In this document: piece by piece, positions 23,925 to 32,384 of the stretch
Layout: the number at the start of each line of letters is the position of its first letter
How positions within the stretch are numbered: position 1 is the stretch's first letter
Source of the DNA: Planctomycetota bacterium
Lineage (GTDB): Bacteria > Planctomycetota > GCA-002687715
Reading direction: 5' to 3'
Length of the DNA: 54,114 nt
NCBI GenBank assembly: GCA_002683135.1
Contig: NYSS01000040.1
Coordinates: forward strand, 1-54,114
Made by a program: the position numbers and the translations under genes
The notes under the pieces: model-generated
The model's input: the letters and a program-made list of their open reading frames with translations, nothing else
Told to the model about the DNA's origin: nothing
Databases searched by the model: none

Positions 23925-25582
23925 CAGGATTCCCCTCCCACGGTCAGGGTGTAGGTCCGGTGCCGGTAGCGATAACGGAGGAGCCGGTCCTCCTGCTTGA
24001 TGGGCGGCTCGTGAGTCACCCGTCCCGCGTCCCACTTCTGGCCGCCCCGCACGGCGATGACCGTCTTGCCGTCGATCAATTTGCGCGCGAAGGCCTCCAT
24101 CGCTTCCTCCGGGTCGATGCCCTTCCCTGCCGCGTCCCGATATCCGATCTGGAACGCGAGCACGACCTCGACCTTGTCCAGGTCGGCCGCGGCGTAGCGC
24201 ACCGCCACGATCTGCGGCGCCGGCCCCTTGTCCCAGGTGGCCTGAGATTCGTACAGCCGCGCGACCAACGGCATCGGGCCTGTACGCCCCTTCGCCGGAG
24301 CCTTCAGCTCACGGATGCTGTCCAGAGGGGCCTCGGACTTCAGTTCTTCCTCAACCGCCGCCTTGTCTTGCGCGCTCTCGAAGACCGAAGCCAGGCTGGC
24401 GCGCCCGACTGCGACCTCGTCTGCCTCGGAACGGCGATTCCAACCGGCGAGGAGGATGGCCAGCAGGACACAAGCGGCGGCGACGAAGTACCCGATCTTG
24501 CTGCTGTCGAGGCTGCGCTCGAGATCGTCGGGGAACAGGCGGACCTCGATCTCCGCCTTGCCCACGCCCTGCAGGGCGAGCCCCACGGCTTTGGCGAGCG
24601 CTGGGAAATGCTCCTGGATGCCAGCGGTGACGACGTCCGGATCGACCTCCAGTTGACGGAAACCCTTGGGCCGGAAGACCGGCATGTCCAAGGTGCGCTT
24701 GAGGGCACCGGACAAGGGCGGAACGCACCCGTGGCTCTCGAACAGGACGACGCCGGACGGGCGCACCTCGGGCTTCGCCGCTACGTAGTAGCGGATCGTC
24801 TTCACCACCTCGTCGGCGATGTCCTGGGCGACCTCGCTCCGGCACGCGTCGAACAGGGCCTTGTCCGGGATCTGGGCCTGCCCCGAGGCCATCCTCACCG
24901 CTTCCCTGTGCTCGCAGTCGAAGGTCTCCCGCAAGCGGGTGATGAAATCGACCCCTCCCACCGGCAAGACCCGGAACCACGTCTGGTCGTCATGGTGGAT
25001 CAGGACGTTAAGGCCAGAGTAGTCCACGTCGATGACGATCGTGCCCGGCTCGAGCAGACGCTCGAACGCACAGAAGTTGTGCAACGCCAACGGTCGGAGC
25101 TGGATTCCATCGATCGGGAACTTGGACTTCTCGAACTTGCGGAGTCGATCCACGACCATCGCGCGCTTGATCGCAAAGAGGGTCGCCAAGACCTCCCCAT
25201 CCTCGCGAATCGCGATGACGCGGCGGTCCCAGTACACCTCTTCAAGCGGGTGGGGGACCTGCTGCTGCGCCTCGTATTCCAGGATCTTGTCGAGGCTCTC
25301 GTCGTTCACCGGGGGCACCACGACGGTGCGATTGAAGGCAGTCTCCGCTCGCAGCGACACCCAGCAACGGCTCCTGTTGAGCTTGTGCCTGGAGAGGAAA
25401 TGGAACAGGCCCCGCCCCATGATGGCGAAGCGCTGCAGCGATCCGAGGTCCTCCACCTCGGGGGTGAAGTCGACGACATCCCAGGCCGCGAGCCGAGGCT
25501 TCCCGTCCGCACCGACGTTGATCTGAACGCCGCGTACAGCGACGGACGTAGCGTCGACTCCCCATGCAGGATGCTGCTTCAT
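23924..25582 (-). CDS. pilM: PilM-like ATPase-fold protein fused to a PilN-like membrane domain
   Basis: In this 552-aa protein residues 1-345 have the PilM actin-like fold. WGVDATSVAVRGVQ is at the N terminus, and LDKILEYEAQQQVPHPLEEVYWD (97-119) is a very typical PilM segment. DVDYSGLNVLI (185-195) lies in the nucleotide region. A PilN-type start follows, IEVRLFPDDL (345-354; compare the INLLP motif by which PilN binds PilM), then a membrane helix (363-381) and a periplasmic tail of about 170 residues. Normal PilM is about 350 aa, so this looks like PilM and PilN in one chain. GAGGAG lies 5 nt before ATG 25582. It is the first gene of the apparatus operon, and PilO-like overlaps its stop. 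Confidence 0.8.
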   Translation of the reverse strand: MKQHPAWGVDATSVAVRGVQINVGADGKPRLAAWDVVDFTPEVEDLGSLQRFAIMGRGLFHFLSRHKLNRSRCWVSLRAETAFNRTVVVPPVNDESLDKILEYEAQQQVPHPLEEVYWDRRVIAIREDGEVLATLFAIKRAMVVDRLRKFEKSKFPIDGIQLRPLALHNFCAFERLLEPGTIVIDVDYSGLNVLIHHDDQTWFRVLPVGGVDFITRLRETFDCEHREAVRMASGQAQIPDKALFDACRSEVAQDIADEVVKTIRYYVAAKPEVRPSGVVLFESHGCVPPLSGALKRTLDMPVFRPKGFRQLEVDPDVVTAGIQEHFPALAKAVGLALQGVGKAEIEVRLFPDDLERSLDSSKIGYFVAAACVLLAILLAGWNRRSEADEVAVGRASLASVFESAQDKAAVEEELKSEAPLDSIRELKAPAKGRTGPMPLVARLYESQATWDKGPAPQIVAVRYAAADLDKVEVVLAFQIGYRDAAGKGIDPEEAMEAFARKLIDGKTVIAVRGGQKWDAGRVTHEPPIKQEDRLLRYRYRHRTYTLTVGGES

Positions 25583-25642
25583 GCTCTCCTCAGAGTTCCC
25601 CAGGTGGCCCCGGTCCGCGACAGAGGGCACGGGGGCCCGAAG

Positions 25643-25672
25643 ATGTTAAGGGGCCCGTTCCCTAAGGGTCAA
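25643..25672 (-). promoter_or_regulatory. Sigma70-type promoter for the PilM operon
   Basis: On the minus strand TTGACC (25672-25667), an 18-nt spacer and TAACAT (25648-25643). It lies 61 nt before the PilM start and just after the uracil-DNA glycosylase stop (25707). Confidence 0.5.
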
Positions 25673-25706
25673 GCAGGAGCGGAGTTGCTGCTCTTGCCGC
25701 GGGCGA

Positions 25707-26399
25707 TTAATCGCGGGCAGGAGGGGTCAACCCGAGCGTCCGAAGGACGAGCTGCAGGTCCTCCCAAGCCGCGCGCTTCATGTCCGGCGAGCGGAGCAGG
25801 AACGCCGGGTGATAGGTGACGACGAGCGGCGTGCCGTCGTAATCGTGAACCCGTCCACGCATCCGCCCCACCGACGCCTCTGTCTGCAGCAGGTTCTTCA
25901 TCGCGTGGCCCCCCAGAGCGACCAGGATCTCAGGCTCGATCAACGCGATCTGCCGCTTCAGGAATGGGAGACAGCACGCCACCTCGGCCGGGGCCGGGTC
26001 ACGATTTGCGGGCGGTCGACACTTGAGGACATTGGCGATGAAGACCTCCTCCCGATCAAAGCCCATGGCCACGATCATCTTCGTCAGGAGCTGGCCCGCT
26101 CGACCAACAAACGCGAGCCCCTGCCGGTCCTCGTCAGCGCCCGGAGCCTCGCCCACGAACATGATCCGGGCTCCGGCGTCGCCCTGCCCCGGGACGACCC
26201 GCGTTCGCGTCTCCGAAAGCCCACAGAGCGTGCAGGCAGCGACCTCCTCCGCGATCGCCGCGAGTGACGGAGCACTCGCCTCCGCCTCCGCCCCCACTCC
26301 CACCTCGGGGGTGGCCGAAGCCGGGCAGACCACGTCTTCAATTCCGAACGCCTCGGCGTCCTCTACCCAGGAATGCAGTGCCCGCCGGATGTCGCTCAC
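25707..26399 (-). CDS. Uracil-DNA glycosylase, family 4 type (Fe-S)
   Basis: The 230-aa protein has CTLCGL (Cys56, Cys59) and later Cys127 and Cys142/143, the four-cysteine pattern that holds the [4Fe-4S] cluster of family 4 enzymes. GEAPGADED (83-91) is motif 1 of the uracil pocket and YHPAFLLR (196-203) is the conserved His loop. It removes uracil from DNA to start base excision repair. The N-terminal 45 residues are a divergent extension. The GTG start at 26399 makes a 4-nt GTGA overlap with the mtaB stop, so the two are coupled. Confidence 0.87.
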   Translation of the reverse strand: MSDIRRALHSWVEDAEAFGIEDVVCPASATPEVGVGAEAEASAPSLAAIAEEVAACTLCGLSETRTRVVPGQGDAGARIMFVGEAPGADEDRQGLAFVGRAGQLLTKMIVAMGFDREEVFIANVLKCRPPANRDPAPAEVACCLPFLKRQIALIEPEILVALGGHAMKNLLQTEASVGRMRGRVHDYDGTPLVVTYHPAFLLRSPDMKRAAWEDLQLVLRTLGLTPPARD

Positions 26400-27721
26400 G
26401 TCACCTCCACCGGCTCGTGACGCAGACCGAAGACCACTCCCCCCTCCACCCCATCTACCCGAACCGGGACGATCTCCCCACGCAACCGCTCCGGTCCATC
26501 AAACACCACACGCAGGTAGCGATCCGTGAGCCCGGTCAGCTTGCCGCTGTCGCGATGCGGCCGCCCCTCGACAAGAACCGGGACCGTCTGGCCGACGAAC
26601 CCCTGCCGCCAGCGCCCACCCAGGTCCTCGTCCAACGCGAGCAACGCATGCCGGCGCTCGTCGATGACTCGGCTCGGGAGATGGCCGTCCATCTCAGCCG
26701 CGGGGGTCCCCGATCGGACGCTGTAAGGGAAGACGTGGAGCTTCATGAACCCGATATCACGACAAAACGCCATCGTCTCCTGGAAGTCCGCGTCCGTCTC
26801 TCCGGGGAACCCTACGATGACGTCCGTGGATATGGCAGGAGCGTGAATAGCGGATTCGAGCGCGCGCACGCGTTGCCGGAAGATCTTGGTGTCGTACTTG
26901 CGACGCATCCGACGCAATGTCCGATCGCAACCCGCCTGGAGCGGCAGGTGGAAGTGCGGCGCGAAGCGCTCGTCGGAGGCCAGCAACGCGACCAGGTCAT
27001 CGGTGATCTCGTGGACCTCGATGCTCGAGAGCTTCAGTCTTTCGAGACCGGGGATACGAACGAGACGCCGGAGCAACGCGGCGAGGTGCGCGCCGCGACG
27101 GCGCGGGCCGCTGCTCGGGACACCATTGTCCGGCAACCCCTTCCCGAAGTAGCCGATGTGAACACCGGTGAGCACGACCTCCCGATGACCGGAGCGGACC
27201 AACTCCCCGACCTCCTCAACGATGTCGGAAGGATCGCGGCTACGCGCCTCCCCTCGGAGAGTCGGGATGATGCAGAAGGTGCAGTGGTCGTCGCAGCCGT
27301 CCTCGATCTTCACGAACGCGCGGGTCTGCGCGCCCATACGAGTGATTCGAAACGGCGGGATCTCCGCGTCCGGTGCCCCCATGAGTTCGGACGCGACGAA
27401 CGGCAGGATCGCCTCCTTCTCATCATTCCCGAAGATGCGCCGAACACCCTCGATCCGCTCGATCAGATCCCGATCCGACTCGGCGTAACAACCGGTGACG
27501 AGGACGTCCGCGCGCGGGTTCTCGCGCAGGGCGCGCCGCACACGATTGCGCGAGGTGGACCCCGCGTTCGCCGTCACCGAGCACGTGTTGAGCACATAGA
27601 CATCGGCGCCGTCCCCGTCGCGGGCCTCGGACAGGCCCAGGTGGCGGAATCCCTCCCGCAGCGCCTCAATCTCGTAGGCGTTGACCTTGCAACCGAGGAA
27701 ATCTACCTGGAAGGTCTTCAT
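26396..27721 (-). CDS. mtaB: tRNA methylthiotransferase MtaB (ms2t6A37 formation)
   Basis: The 441-aa protein has the three-domain methylthiotransferase layout. The N-terminal UPF0004 domain holds three cluster cysteines (LGCKVN with Cys11, NTCSVT, TGCYAE). The radical SAM domain carries DGCDDHCTFC (CxxxCxxC), and a C-terminal TRAM domain spans about 375-440. LGCKVNAYE and CSVTANAGSTSR match MtaB better than MiaB or RimO. It should methylthiolate t6A at position 37 of ANN-decoding tRNAs. The uracil-DNA glycosylase gene starts in its stop. A GT2 gene is divergent, 44 nt away. Confidence 0.87.
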   Translation of the reverse strand: MKTFQVDFLGCKVNAYEIEALREGFRHLGLSEARDGDGADVYVLNTCSVTANAGSTSRNRVRRALRENPRADVLVTGCYAESDRDLIERIEGVRRIFGNDEKEAILPFVASELMGAPDAEIPPFRITRMGAQTRAFVKIEDGCDDHCTFCIIPTLRGEARSRDPSDIVEEVGELVRSGHREVVLTGVHIGYFGKGLPDNGVPSSGPRRRGAHLAALLRRLVRIPGLERLKLSSIEVHEITDDLVALLASDERFAPHFHLPLQAGCDRTLRRMRRKYDTKIFRQRVRALESAIHAPAISTDVIVGFPGETDADFQETMAFCRDIGFMKLHVFPYSVRSGTPAAEMDGHLPSRVIDERRHALLALDEDLGGRWRQGFVGQTVPVLVEGRPHRDSGKLTGLTDRYLRVVFDGPERLRGEIVPVRVDGVEGGVVFGLRHEPVEVT

Positions 27722-27765
27722 GATCGACGGCCCCGATGGTATCGACGGGGCGCCGCGAGGAGTAG

Positions 27766-28473
27766 ATGCACGTCACGATCCTGATCCCATGCAAGGACGA
27801 GAGCGCCGCGATCGGCCACCTCGGCGATGCTCTGGCTCGCCTCCCTGACATCCTGGGCGAGGGCCACAGCTTCGCGGTCGTCGCCGTCGACGACGGCTCG
27901 ACTGACGCGACGTCCGAAGCCCTGGAGGCCATGGGAGCGGCCCTCCCCTTCCCCGTCGACGTCCGCAGGCACGACGTCAACAAGGGCATCGGCGCTGCCT
28001 TGCGAACGGCGGCGGAGGGCGTCGGCGGTGACGTCGTCGTGACATACGACGCCGATCGGCCCTATCCTCTCGAGGACCTGCCGCGGCTGCTGCAGCCGAT
28101 CGCGGACGACCGGGCGGATGTCGTCAGCGCCTCCCCCTGGCACGCGGACGGCGCGACCCACGGCGTCTCCCCATCCCGGTCATTCCTCTCGCGAGCGGCG
28201 TCGTCCCTGTACCGCCTCCGCCTCGGTCGCCGCGCGCGAGGGCTGTTCACGATCACCTGCGGATACCGCGCCTGGCGCCGCGACACGTTCACCGCCGCGC
28301 TCCCGCGACGGGACGGTTTTACCGCGACGGCTGAGATGCTCCTCAACGCGTTGAGGCTCGGCGCCCGGGCAGCCGAGACCCCGTCGACCCTGCGCAGCCG
28401 CACCGAGGGGCACAGCAAGATGCGCGTCATGAGAACGGCGTGGGCGCACCTGGGGCTGCTGCTACGCGGGTGA
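27766..28473 (+). CDS. GT2-family glycosyltransferase (dolichol-/polyprenyl-phosphate sugar synthase-like)
   Basis: The 235-aa protein has the GT-A fold: TILIPCKDESAAIGHL at the start, VDDGSTDAT (43-51) for nucleotide-sugar binding, YDADRPYP (the metal-binding DAD motif) and an acceptor-region segment with GYRAWRRDTF. There is no C-terminal membrane segment, so it is DPM1-like. It could make a lipid-linked sugar of the kind used by the two TMTC-like GT-C proteins in this window, which is an inference. GAGGAG lies 4-5 nt before the ATG. It converges with the lipoprotein gene. Confidence 0.8.
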   Translation: MHVTILIPCKDESAAIGHLGDALARLPDILGEGHSFAVVAVDDGSTDATSEALEAMGAALPFPVDVRRHDVNKGIGAALRTAAEGVGGDVVVTYDADRPYPLEDLPRLLQPIADDRADVVSASPWHADGATHGVSPSRSFLSRAASSLYRLRLGRRARGLFTITCGYRAWRRDTFTAALPRRDGFTATAEMLLNALRLGARAAETPSTLRSRTEGHSKMRVMRTAWAHLGLLLRG

Positions 28474-28493
28474 GCGCGCCGCTCGCCCGCGGC

Positions 28494-30377
28494 CTACAGA
28501 TCGAACGACAGTGCCCCCGTCGGGAAGGTCGCTCCGACGCGGTTGACCAACGGCATGCTCGGGACACTCGCGACCCCGGGCAGCTGACCATCCAGGACGA
28601 TGAAGGGTGAGGGGCCGGAGTCGTTGTCCGGGAACGGCTCGAGCGTGATCGCCGTGTCGAAGCCACCCGTGAGATCGAGCGGACCGGAGATCACGGTCCC
28701 CGGGGCCGACACCAGGAGGTCTTGCCCCGGCACGTTGAAGCCCGTGTTCGCCGACCCTCGGCCATTCCACGTCATGGCGTCCTCATCCGCCGTATCGGGG
28801 AAGGAGAAGCGCCCGAGCGAGAACGGCCCGATGGCGCCCGTCGGGTTCTCGACCCACGCCTCGTACCGCCACTGGGGTGGGAGCAGGGGCAAGGACAGGG
28901 ACGGCGAACCGCCGGCCAAGGTCCGGAACCACAGGCCCATACCATCATTCGCAGCGACGCCGGACGCGTTGTCCGTCGGGGTCATGGTGACGAACGTGCC
29001 CGAGACGCCAGAGGTGAAGTCGGCGATCCCGAAGCCGGCGCCCGCCACGGTGAGCGCGGTGCCGGAGGGCTGCACGAGGCCGTCCAGGACGATGTGCTCC
29101 GACGGACCGGGCTCCGGGTCGCCCTGCGGCTCAAGGGTGACGAAGAACGCGATCGCGCTCTCCACCGCAGGGAACGGCAACCCCGTGTTCATGGAGTCGA
29201 ACGAGAAGGCGGTGGTCGAGCCGAACACCGTGGCCCCGTCCACGGACGTCACCTGGTCCGCCGCGTCGTCGACGACGAAGCGGACGACCAACTCGATCGC
29301 CCCGCCCACGTCGGCCCACAGCGCGTAGAGCCCCGCCGTCGCCGGCCCCAGCCCACCCGGGGCCTGCCCGGTCAAGGCGACGGCCCCCGGCGAGGCCGTT
29401 ACGTCGAGCTGAGGGAGGTTCATGGACAGGTCGTTGAGGTCCACGTCCTCTGCCGCCGACCCGTTCCCGGGATCGATCGCCGTGGTCGGGATATCAGCGT
29501 CGAAGATCCGCAACGGGAACGGCCCCGCCGCGTTGTCGGCGGACGGCTCGACGGTGATGAACACACGCCAGGACCCGTCCACCAAATCCGTCGCCTGCGT
29601 AGCGCCGATGGTCGCCGCGTTGACGAAGTCCTGCCCGGGGTCGAGCAGACCGATAGACGCCACGCCACGGGTCGGTGCAGCCTGCGCGTCGATGTCGAAG
29701 CGACCGGTGGCGCGGAACTTCCCCGTCGAATAACGATCCCCGGTCCCCGGATCGATCACCCAGCCCTCGTACATCCATGAGCCCGCGGCCGGAGACAGGG
29801 AGATCCCCGTTGATCCCGGCACCGCCGCTTGCGCAGAAAACCAGACCCCGTTGGCGTCGATCCCACCTCCGGTGGGATTGATGAGCGAGCAGTCACCGGA
29901 CGCCACCGAGAGATCCGAGTTGGCGGGCGTGCCCACCGCCAGATCACCAGTGAATGACAGGGCCCCCGACTCCCCGATGATCTCCCCCGCGATGATCACG
30001 TTCCCGGAGGGCGCGCCGTCAGCGTCTCCCTCCGGTTCGATGGTGACGAAGAAGTGGGTCGCCGAGGTGATGAACGGGAACGCCGACCCGAGCCCCGTAG
30101 CGGCCGGCCCGAAGGTGGCCCCAGCGACCGTCCCGTACACGCGATGCCCGTTGAGGTTCGTCACCCGCGCGGGCGAGAACGCCCCGTCGACGATGAACTT
30201 GCCGGTGCTGACGGGGAGGCCGTTCACCACCGCCCACCCCTCGTAGTGGCCGCGCTGCACGCCGAGGTCGGTGACGCCTGACAACGCGAGCTCGAACACG
30301 ATGCGGCCGATGCTGCCCCCGCCGCTGCAAGAGCCCAGGACGAACAGCAGACCGGTGGTGACCAGGATGCGTCTCAT
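28494..30377 (-). CDS. Lipoprotein of four tandem RskA-like modules
   Basis: The 627-aa protein has lipobox LGSC (Cys17). The mature part shows four repeats of about 90-100 residues (about 45-133, 203-296, 350-433, 504-600). Each opens with a Y-(E/A)-x-W strand, then a GKF/GRF-type strand, and closes with FFVTIEPEGD..GAPSG, VFITVEPSAD..AGPFP, FFVTLEPQGD..PGPSE or AITLEPFPD..SGPSP. The W..F..(V/T)xxEP..D..GPS pattern resembles the extracytoplasmic domain of RskA-type anti-sigma-K factors. There is no HTH or sigma-binding domain here, so a surface or periplasmic structural or binding role is likelier. ATG 30377 is chosen because it directly yields the lipoprotein signal; upstream in-frame codons overlap the Opp ATPase gene. 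Confidence 0.7.
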   Translation of the reverse strand: MRRILVTTGLLFVLGSCSGGGSIGRIVFELALSGVTDLGVQRGHYEGWAVVNGLPVSTGKFIVDGAFSPARVTNLNGHRVYGTVAGATFGPAATGLGSAFPFITSATHFFVTIEPEGDADGAPSGNVIIAGEIIGESGALSFTGDLAVGTPANSDLSVASGDCSLINPTGGGIDANGVWFSAQAAVPGSTGISLSPAAGSWMYEGWVIDPGTGDRYSTGKFRATGRFDIDAQAAPTRGVASIGLLDPGQDFVNAATIGATQATDLVDGSWRVFITVEPSADNAAGPFPLRIFDADIPTTAIDPGNGSAAEDVDLNDLSMNLPQLDVTASPGAVALTGQAPGGLGPATAGLYALWADVGGAIELVVRFVVDDAADQVTSVDGATVFGSTTAFSFDSMNTGLPFPAVESAIAFFVTLEPQGDPEPGPSEHIVLDGLVQPSGTALTVAGAGFGIADFTSGVSGTFVTMTPTDNASGVAANDGMGLWFRTLAGGSPSLSLPLLPPQWRYEAWVENPTGAIGPFSLGRFSFPDTADEDAMTWNGRGSANTGFNVPGQDLLVSAPGTVISGPLDLTGGFDTAITLEPFPDNDSGPSPFIVLDGQLPGVASVPSMPLVNRVGATFPTGALSFDL

Positions 30378-30396
30378 GCGCGGGATCGTAACCGGC

Positions 30397-31371
30397 TCAG
30401 GGCAGCGGCGCGACGTGACACGCGACGCGGTGCCCCGGACGCACTTCGCGCAGCTCTGGGCGCTCGGTCCGGCAGCGATCCTCGGCAAACGGGCACCGAC
30501 CGTGAAACGCACATCCAGTCGGCGACGCCAAGCTCGTGGGCGCCGGATCTGGCACCGGCCCCACCCCCAGCACGGAGGACGCGGCCAGCTCGCGCGTGTA
30601 CGGGTGGTCCCCATCCCCCAGCAGGCCGGAGGGGGCGGATTCAACGATGCGACCGGCGTACATCACGTGCACGCGGTGGCTCATACCCAGCACCATCGGG
30701 AGGTCGTGAGAGACCAGCAGCAAGCCGAGCCCCGCGTCCGCCTGGAGCTCCAACAGGAGGTTCAGCACCTGCGCACGAACCGAGACGTCGAGCGCGCTCG
30801 TCGGCTCGTCGCACGCGAGCAAGGCGGGTTCGACCGCCAGGGCTCGAGCGATGGCGACCCGCTGACGCTCCCCGCCGCTGAAGGCGTGGGGACGCCGCGT
30901 CATGACGTCCGGGTCGAGGCCGACACGCCCGAGGGCGGACGCCACGCGGTCATCGACCTCGGAGGCCGGGGCGAGGCCGTGGACGGTGATGCCCTCACCC
31001 ACGAGTTCGCGCACCGTGAGCCGCGGATTCAACGACGCCCACGGGTCCTGGAACACCAGCTGCATCCTCCGCCGCACCTGGCGCAGCGCGTGGGCATTGA
31101 GCCCCATCAGGTCCTGACCATCGAGCGACACGGTGCCCGCGTCCGGCTCGATGAGCCGCAGGCAACTCCTCAGCAGGGTCGTCTTGCCCGACCCCGACTC
31201 ACCGACGACCCCGAGCGTGCGGCCCGCATTGACGACCAGATCGACGCCGGCCACGGCGACGACAGGGTCAGGCCTCTTGGCGAACCAGCGGCTCCGCGGC
31301 TGGAAGCGCTTCACCACGCCGCGCGCCTCGAGCAACGGCGCGTCCCCCTCCATGGTTCGCATCGAAGTCAC
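30397..31371 (-). CDS. oppF: Oligopeptide ABC transporter ATPase, OppF/DppF type (operon 1)
   Basis: The 324-aa protein has Walker A GESGSGKT, Q-loop VFQDPWASLNP, signature FSGGERQR, Walker B LLACDEPTSALD and an H-loop His in VSHDLPMV. The C-terminal Opp/Dpp extension carries CAFHGRCPFAEDRC, a Cys motif that often holds an Fe-S cluster in this family. It powers peptide import with the OppD partner. The GTG start at 31371 forms a 4-nt GTGA overlap with the OppD stop and has GGAGG 8 nt upstream. It is the last gene of the minus-strand operon. Confidence 0.87.
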   Translation of the reverse strand: MTSMRTMEGDAPLLEARGVVKRFQPRSRWFAKRPDPVVAVAGVDLVVNAGRTLGVVGESGSGKTTLLRSCLRLIEPDAGTVSLDGQDLMGLNAHALRQVRRRMQLVFQDPWASLNPRLTVRELVGEGITVHGLAPASEVDDRVASALGRVGLDPDVMTRRPHAFSGGERQRVAIARALAVEPALLACDEPTSALDVSVRAQVLNLLLELQADAGLGLLLVSHDLPMVLGMSHRVHVMYAGRIVESAPSGLLGDGDHPYTRELAASSVLGVGPVPDPAPTSLASPTGCAFHGRCPFAEDRCRTERPELREVRPGHRVACHVAPLP

Positions 31372-32384
31372 GACGAGACCTCCCGTGGCCAGGTCGTCGG
31401 AGAGACCCGCCCTTCGCTGACCGGCGGGCACGCGATGCGGTGGCCATCGGCGATCGCCACGAGGTCAGGCGATTCGTCAGCGCACGCAGCTACCTCGAAG
31501 GGACAGCGAACCCGAAACGCGCACCCGGTGGGCCTGTCGGACGGCGACGGGACCTTCCCCGCCACACCTCCGAAGCGCCGGCCAACCCTCCCCTTGCGCG
31601 CGTAAACGAGACCCAGCGTGTACGGGTGCTTAGGGGTCGACAGGACCTCCTGGGAGGGCCCGCTCTCGACGACGCGCCCCGAGTACATGACGTGGATCTC
31701 ATCGGTGCAGGCCGCGGCGATCCCGAGGTCGTGGGAGATGAGAAGCAGCGCCAGACCACGGCGGTCCCTCTCGGCCTCCAACACCCGTAGTACGTGCAGT
31801 TGGGTCGTCGCGTCGAGGGCGGTCGTCGGTTCGTCTGCGACGAGCAGCACGGGATCACCCGCCAGCGCGAGGGCCACCGTCACCCGCTGCCGCATGCCCC
31901 CCGAGAGCTCGTGGGGCAGCGCACGCGCCGCGCCGCGCGGGTCCTGCAGTCCGACCTGCTCGAGCCGGCGCAACCCATCCGCCCGCGCCGTGAGCTTGTC
32001 GACACCGTGGTGGTGCCGCAACGCCTCTTCGAGCTGCGCTCCGACCGTCAGCACGGGCGTCAGGGCCAGCAGGGGGTCCTGCCAGACCATCCCCAACTGA
32101 CGGCCCAGCAGAGCGCGCCGCTGAGACGGCGGCGCTTGCAGCAGGTCGACGACGGATTCCCCTTGCTGCAAGCGCATGCGATCTGCGTGGACCTGCAGCC
32201 CCTTCGGCAGGACCCCGAGCACGGCTTGGGCGAGCAACGACTTGCCGCTCCCCGACTCCCCCGCGAGCGCCACGGCTGCACCCGGAGAGACCGTGAGGTC
32301 GACGCCGTCGACCAGTCGCCGGCCGTCGGGCGTGACCACGCGGAGCCCGCGAATCTGAAGCAGCGCAGCCCGCGACGGGGTCAT
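31368..32384 (-). CDS. oppD: Oligopeptide ABC transporter ATPase, OppD/DppD type (operon 1)
   Basis: The 338-aa protein has Walker [10 protein letters not shown]-loop VWQDPLLALTP, signature LSGGMRQR, Walker [14 protein letters not shown]-loop SHDLGIA and the C-terminal CAFRVRCPFEVAAC cysteine motif. It forms the heterodimeric motor with the downstream OppF. The ATG lies in the stop of the permease gene (ATGA, 32381-32384). Confidence 0.87.
   Translation of the reverse strand: MTPSRAALLQIRGLRVVTPDGRRLVDGVDLTVSPGAAVALAGESGSGKSLLAQAVLGVLPKGLQVHADRMRLQQGESVVDLLQAPPSQRRALLGRQLGMVWQDPLLALTPVLTVGAQLEEALRHHHGVDKLTARADGLRRLEQVGLQDPRGAARALPHELSGGMRQRVTVALALAGDPVLLVADEPTTALDATTQLHVLRVLEAERDRRGLALLLISHDLGIAAACTDEIHVMYSGRVVESGPSQEVLSTPKHPYTLGLVYARKGRVGRRFGGVAGKVPSPSDRPTGCAFRVRCPFEVAACADESPDLVAIADGHRIACPPVSEGRVSPTTWPREVSS

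Noticed and set aside
26396-27721. Identification as MiaB or RimO
   Set aside because: The N-terminal LGCKVNAYE and CSVTANAGSTSR segments fit MtaB better; MiaB usually reads T(Y/F)GCQMN at this point.
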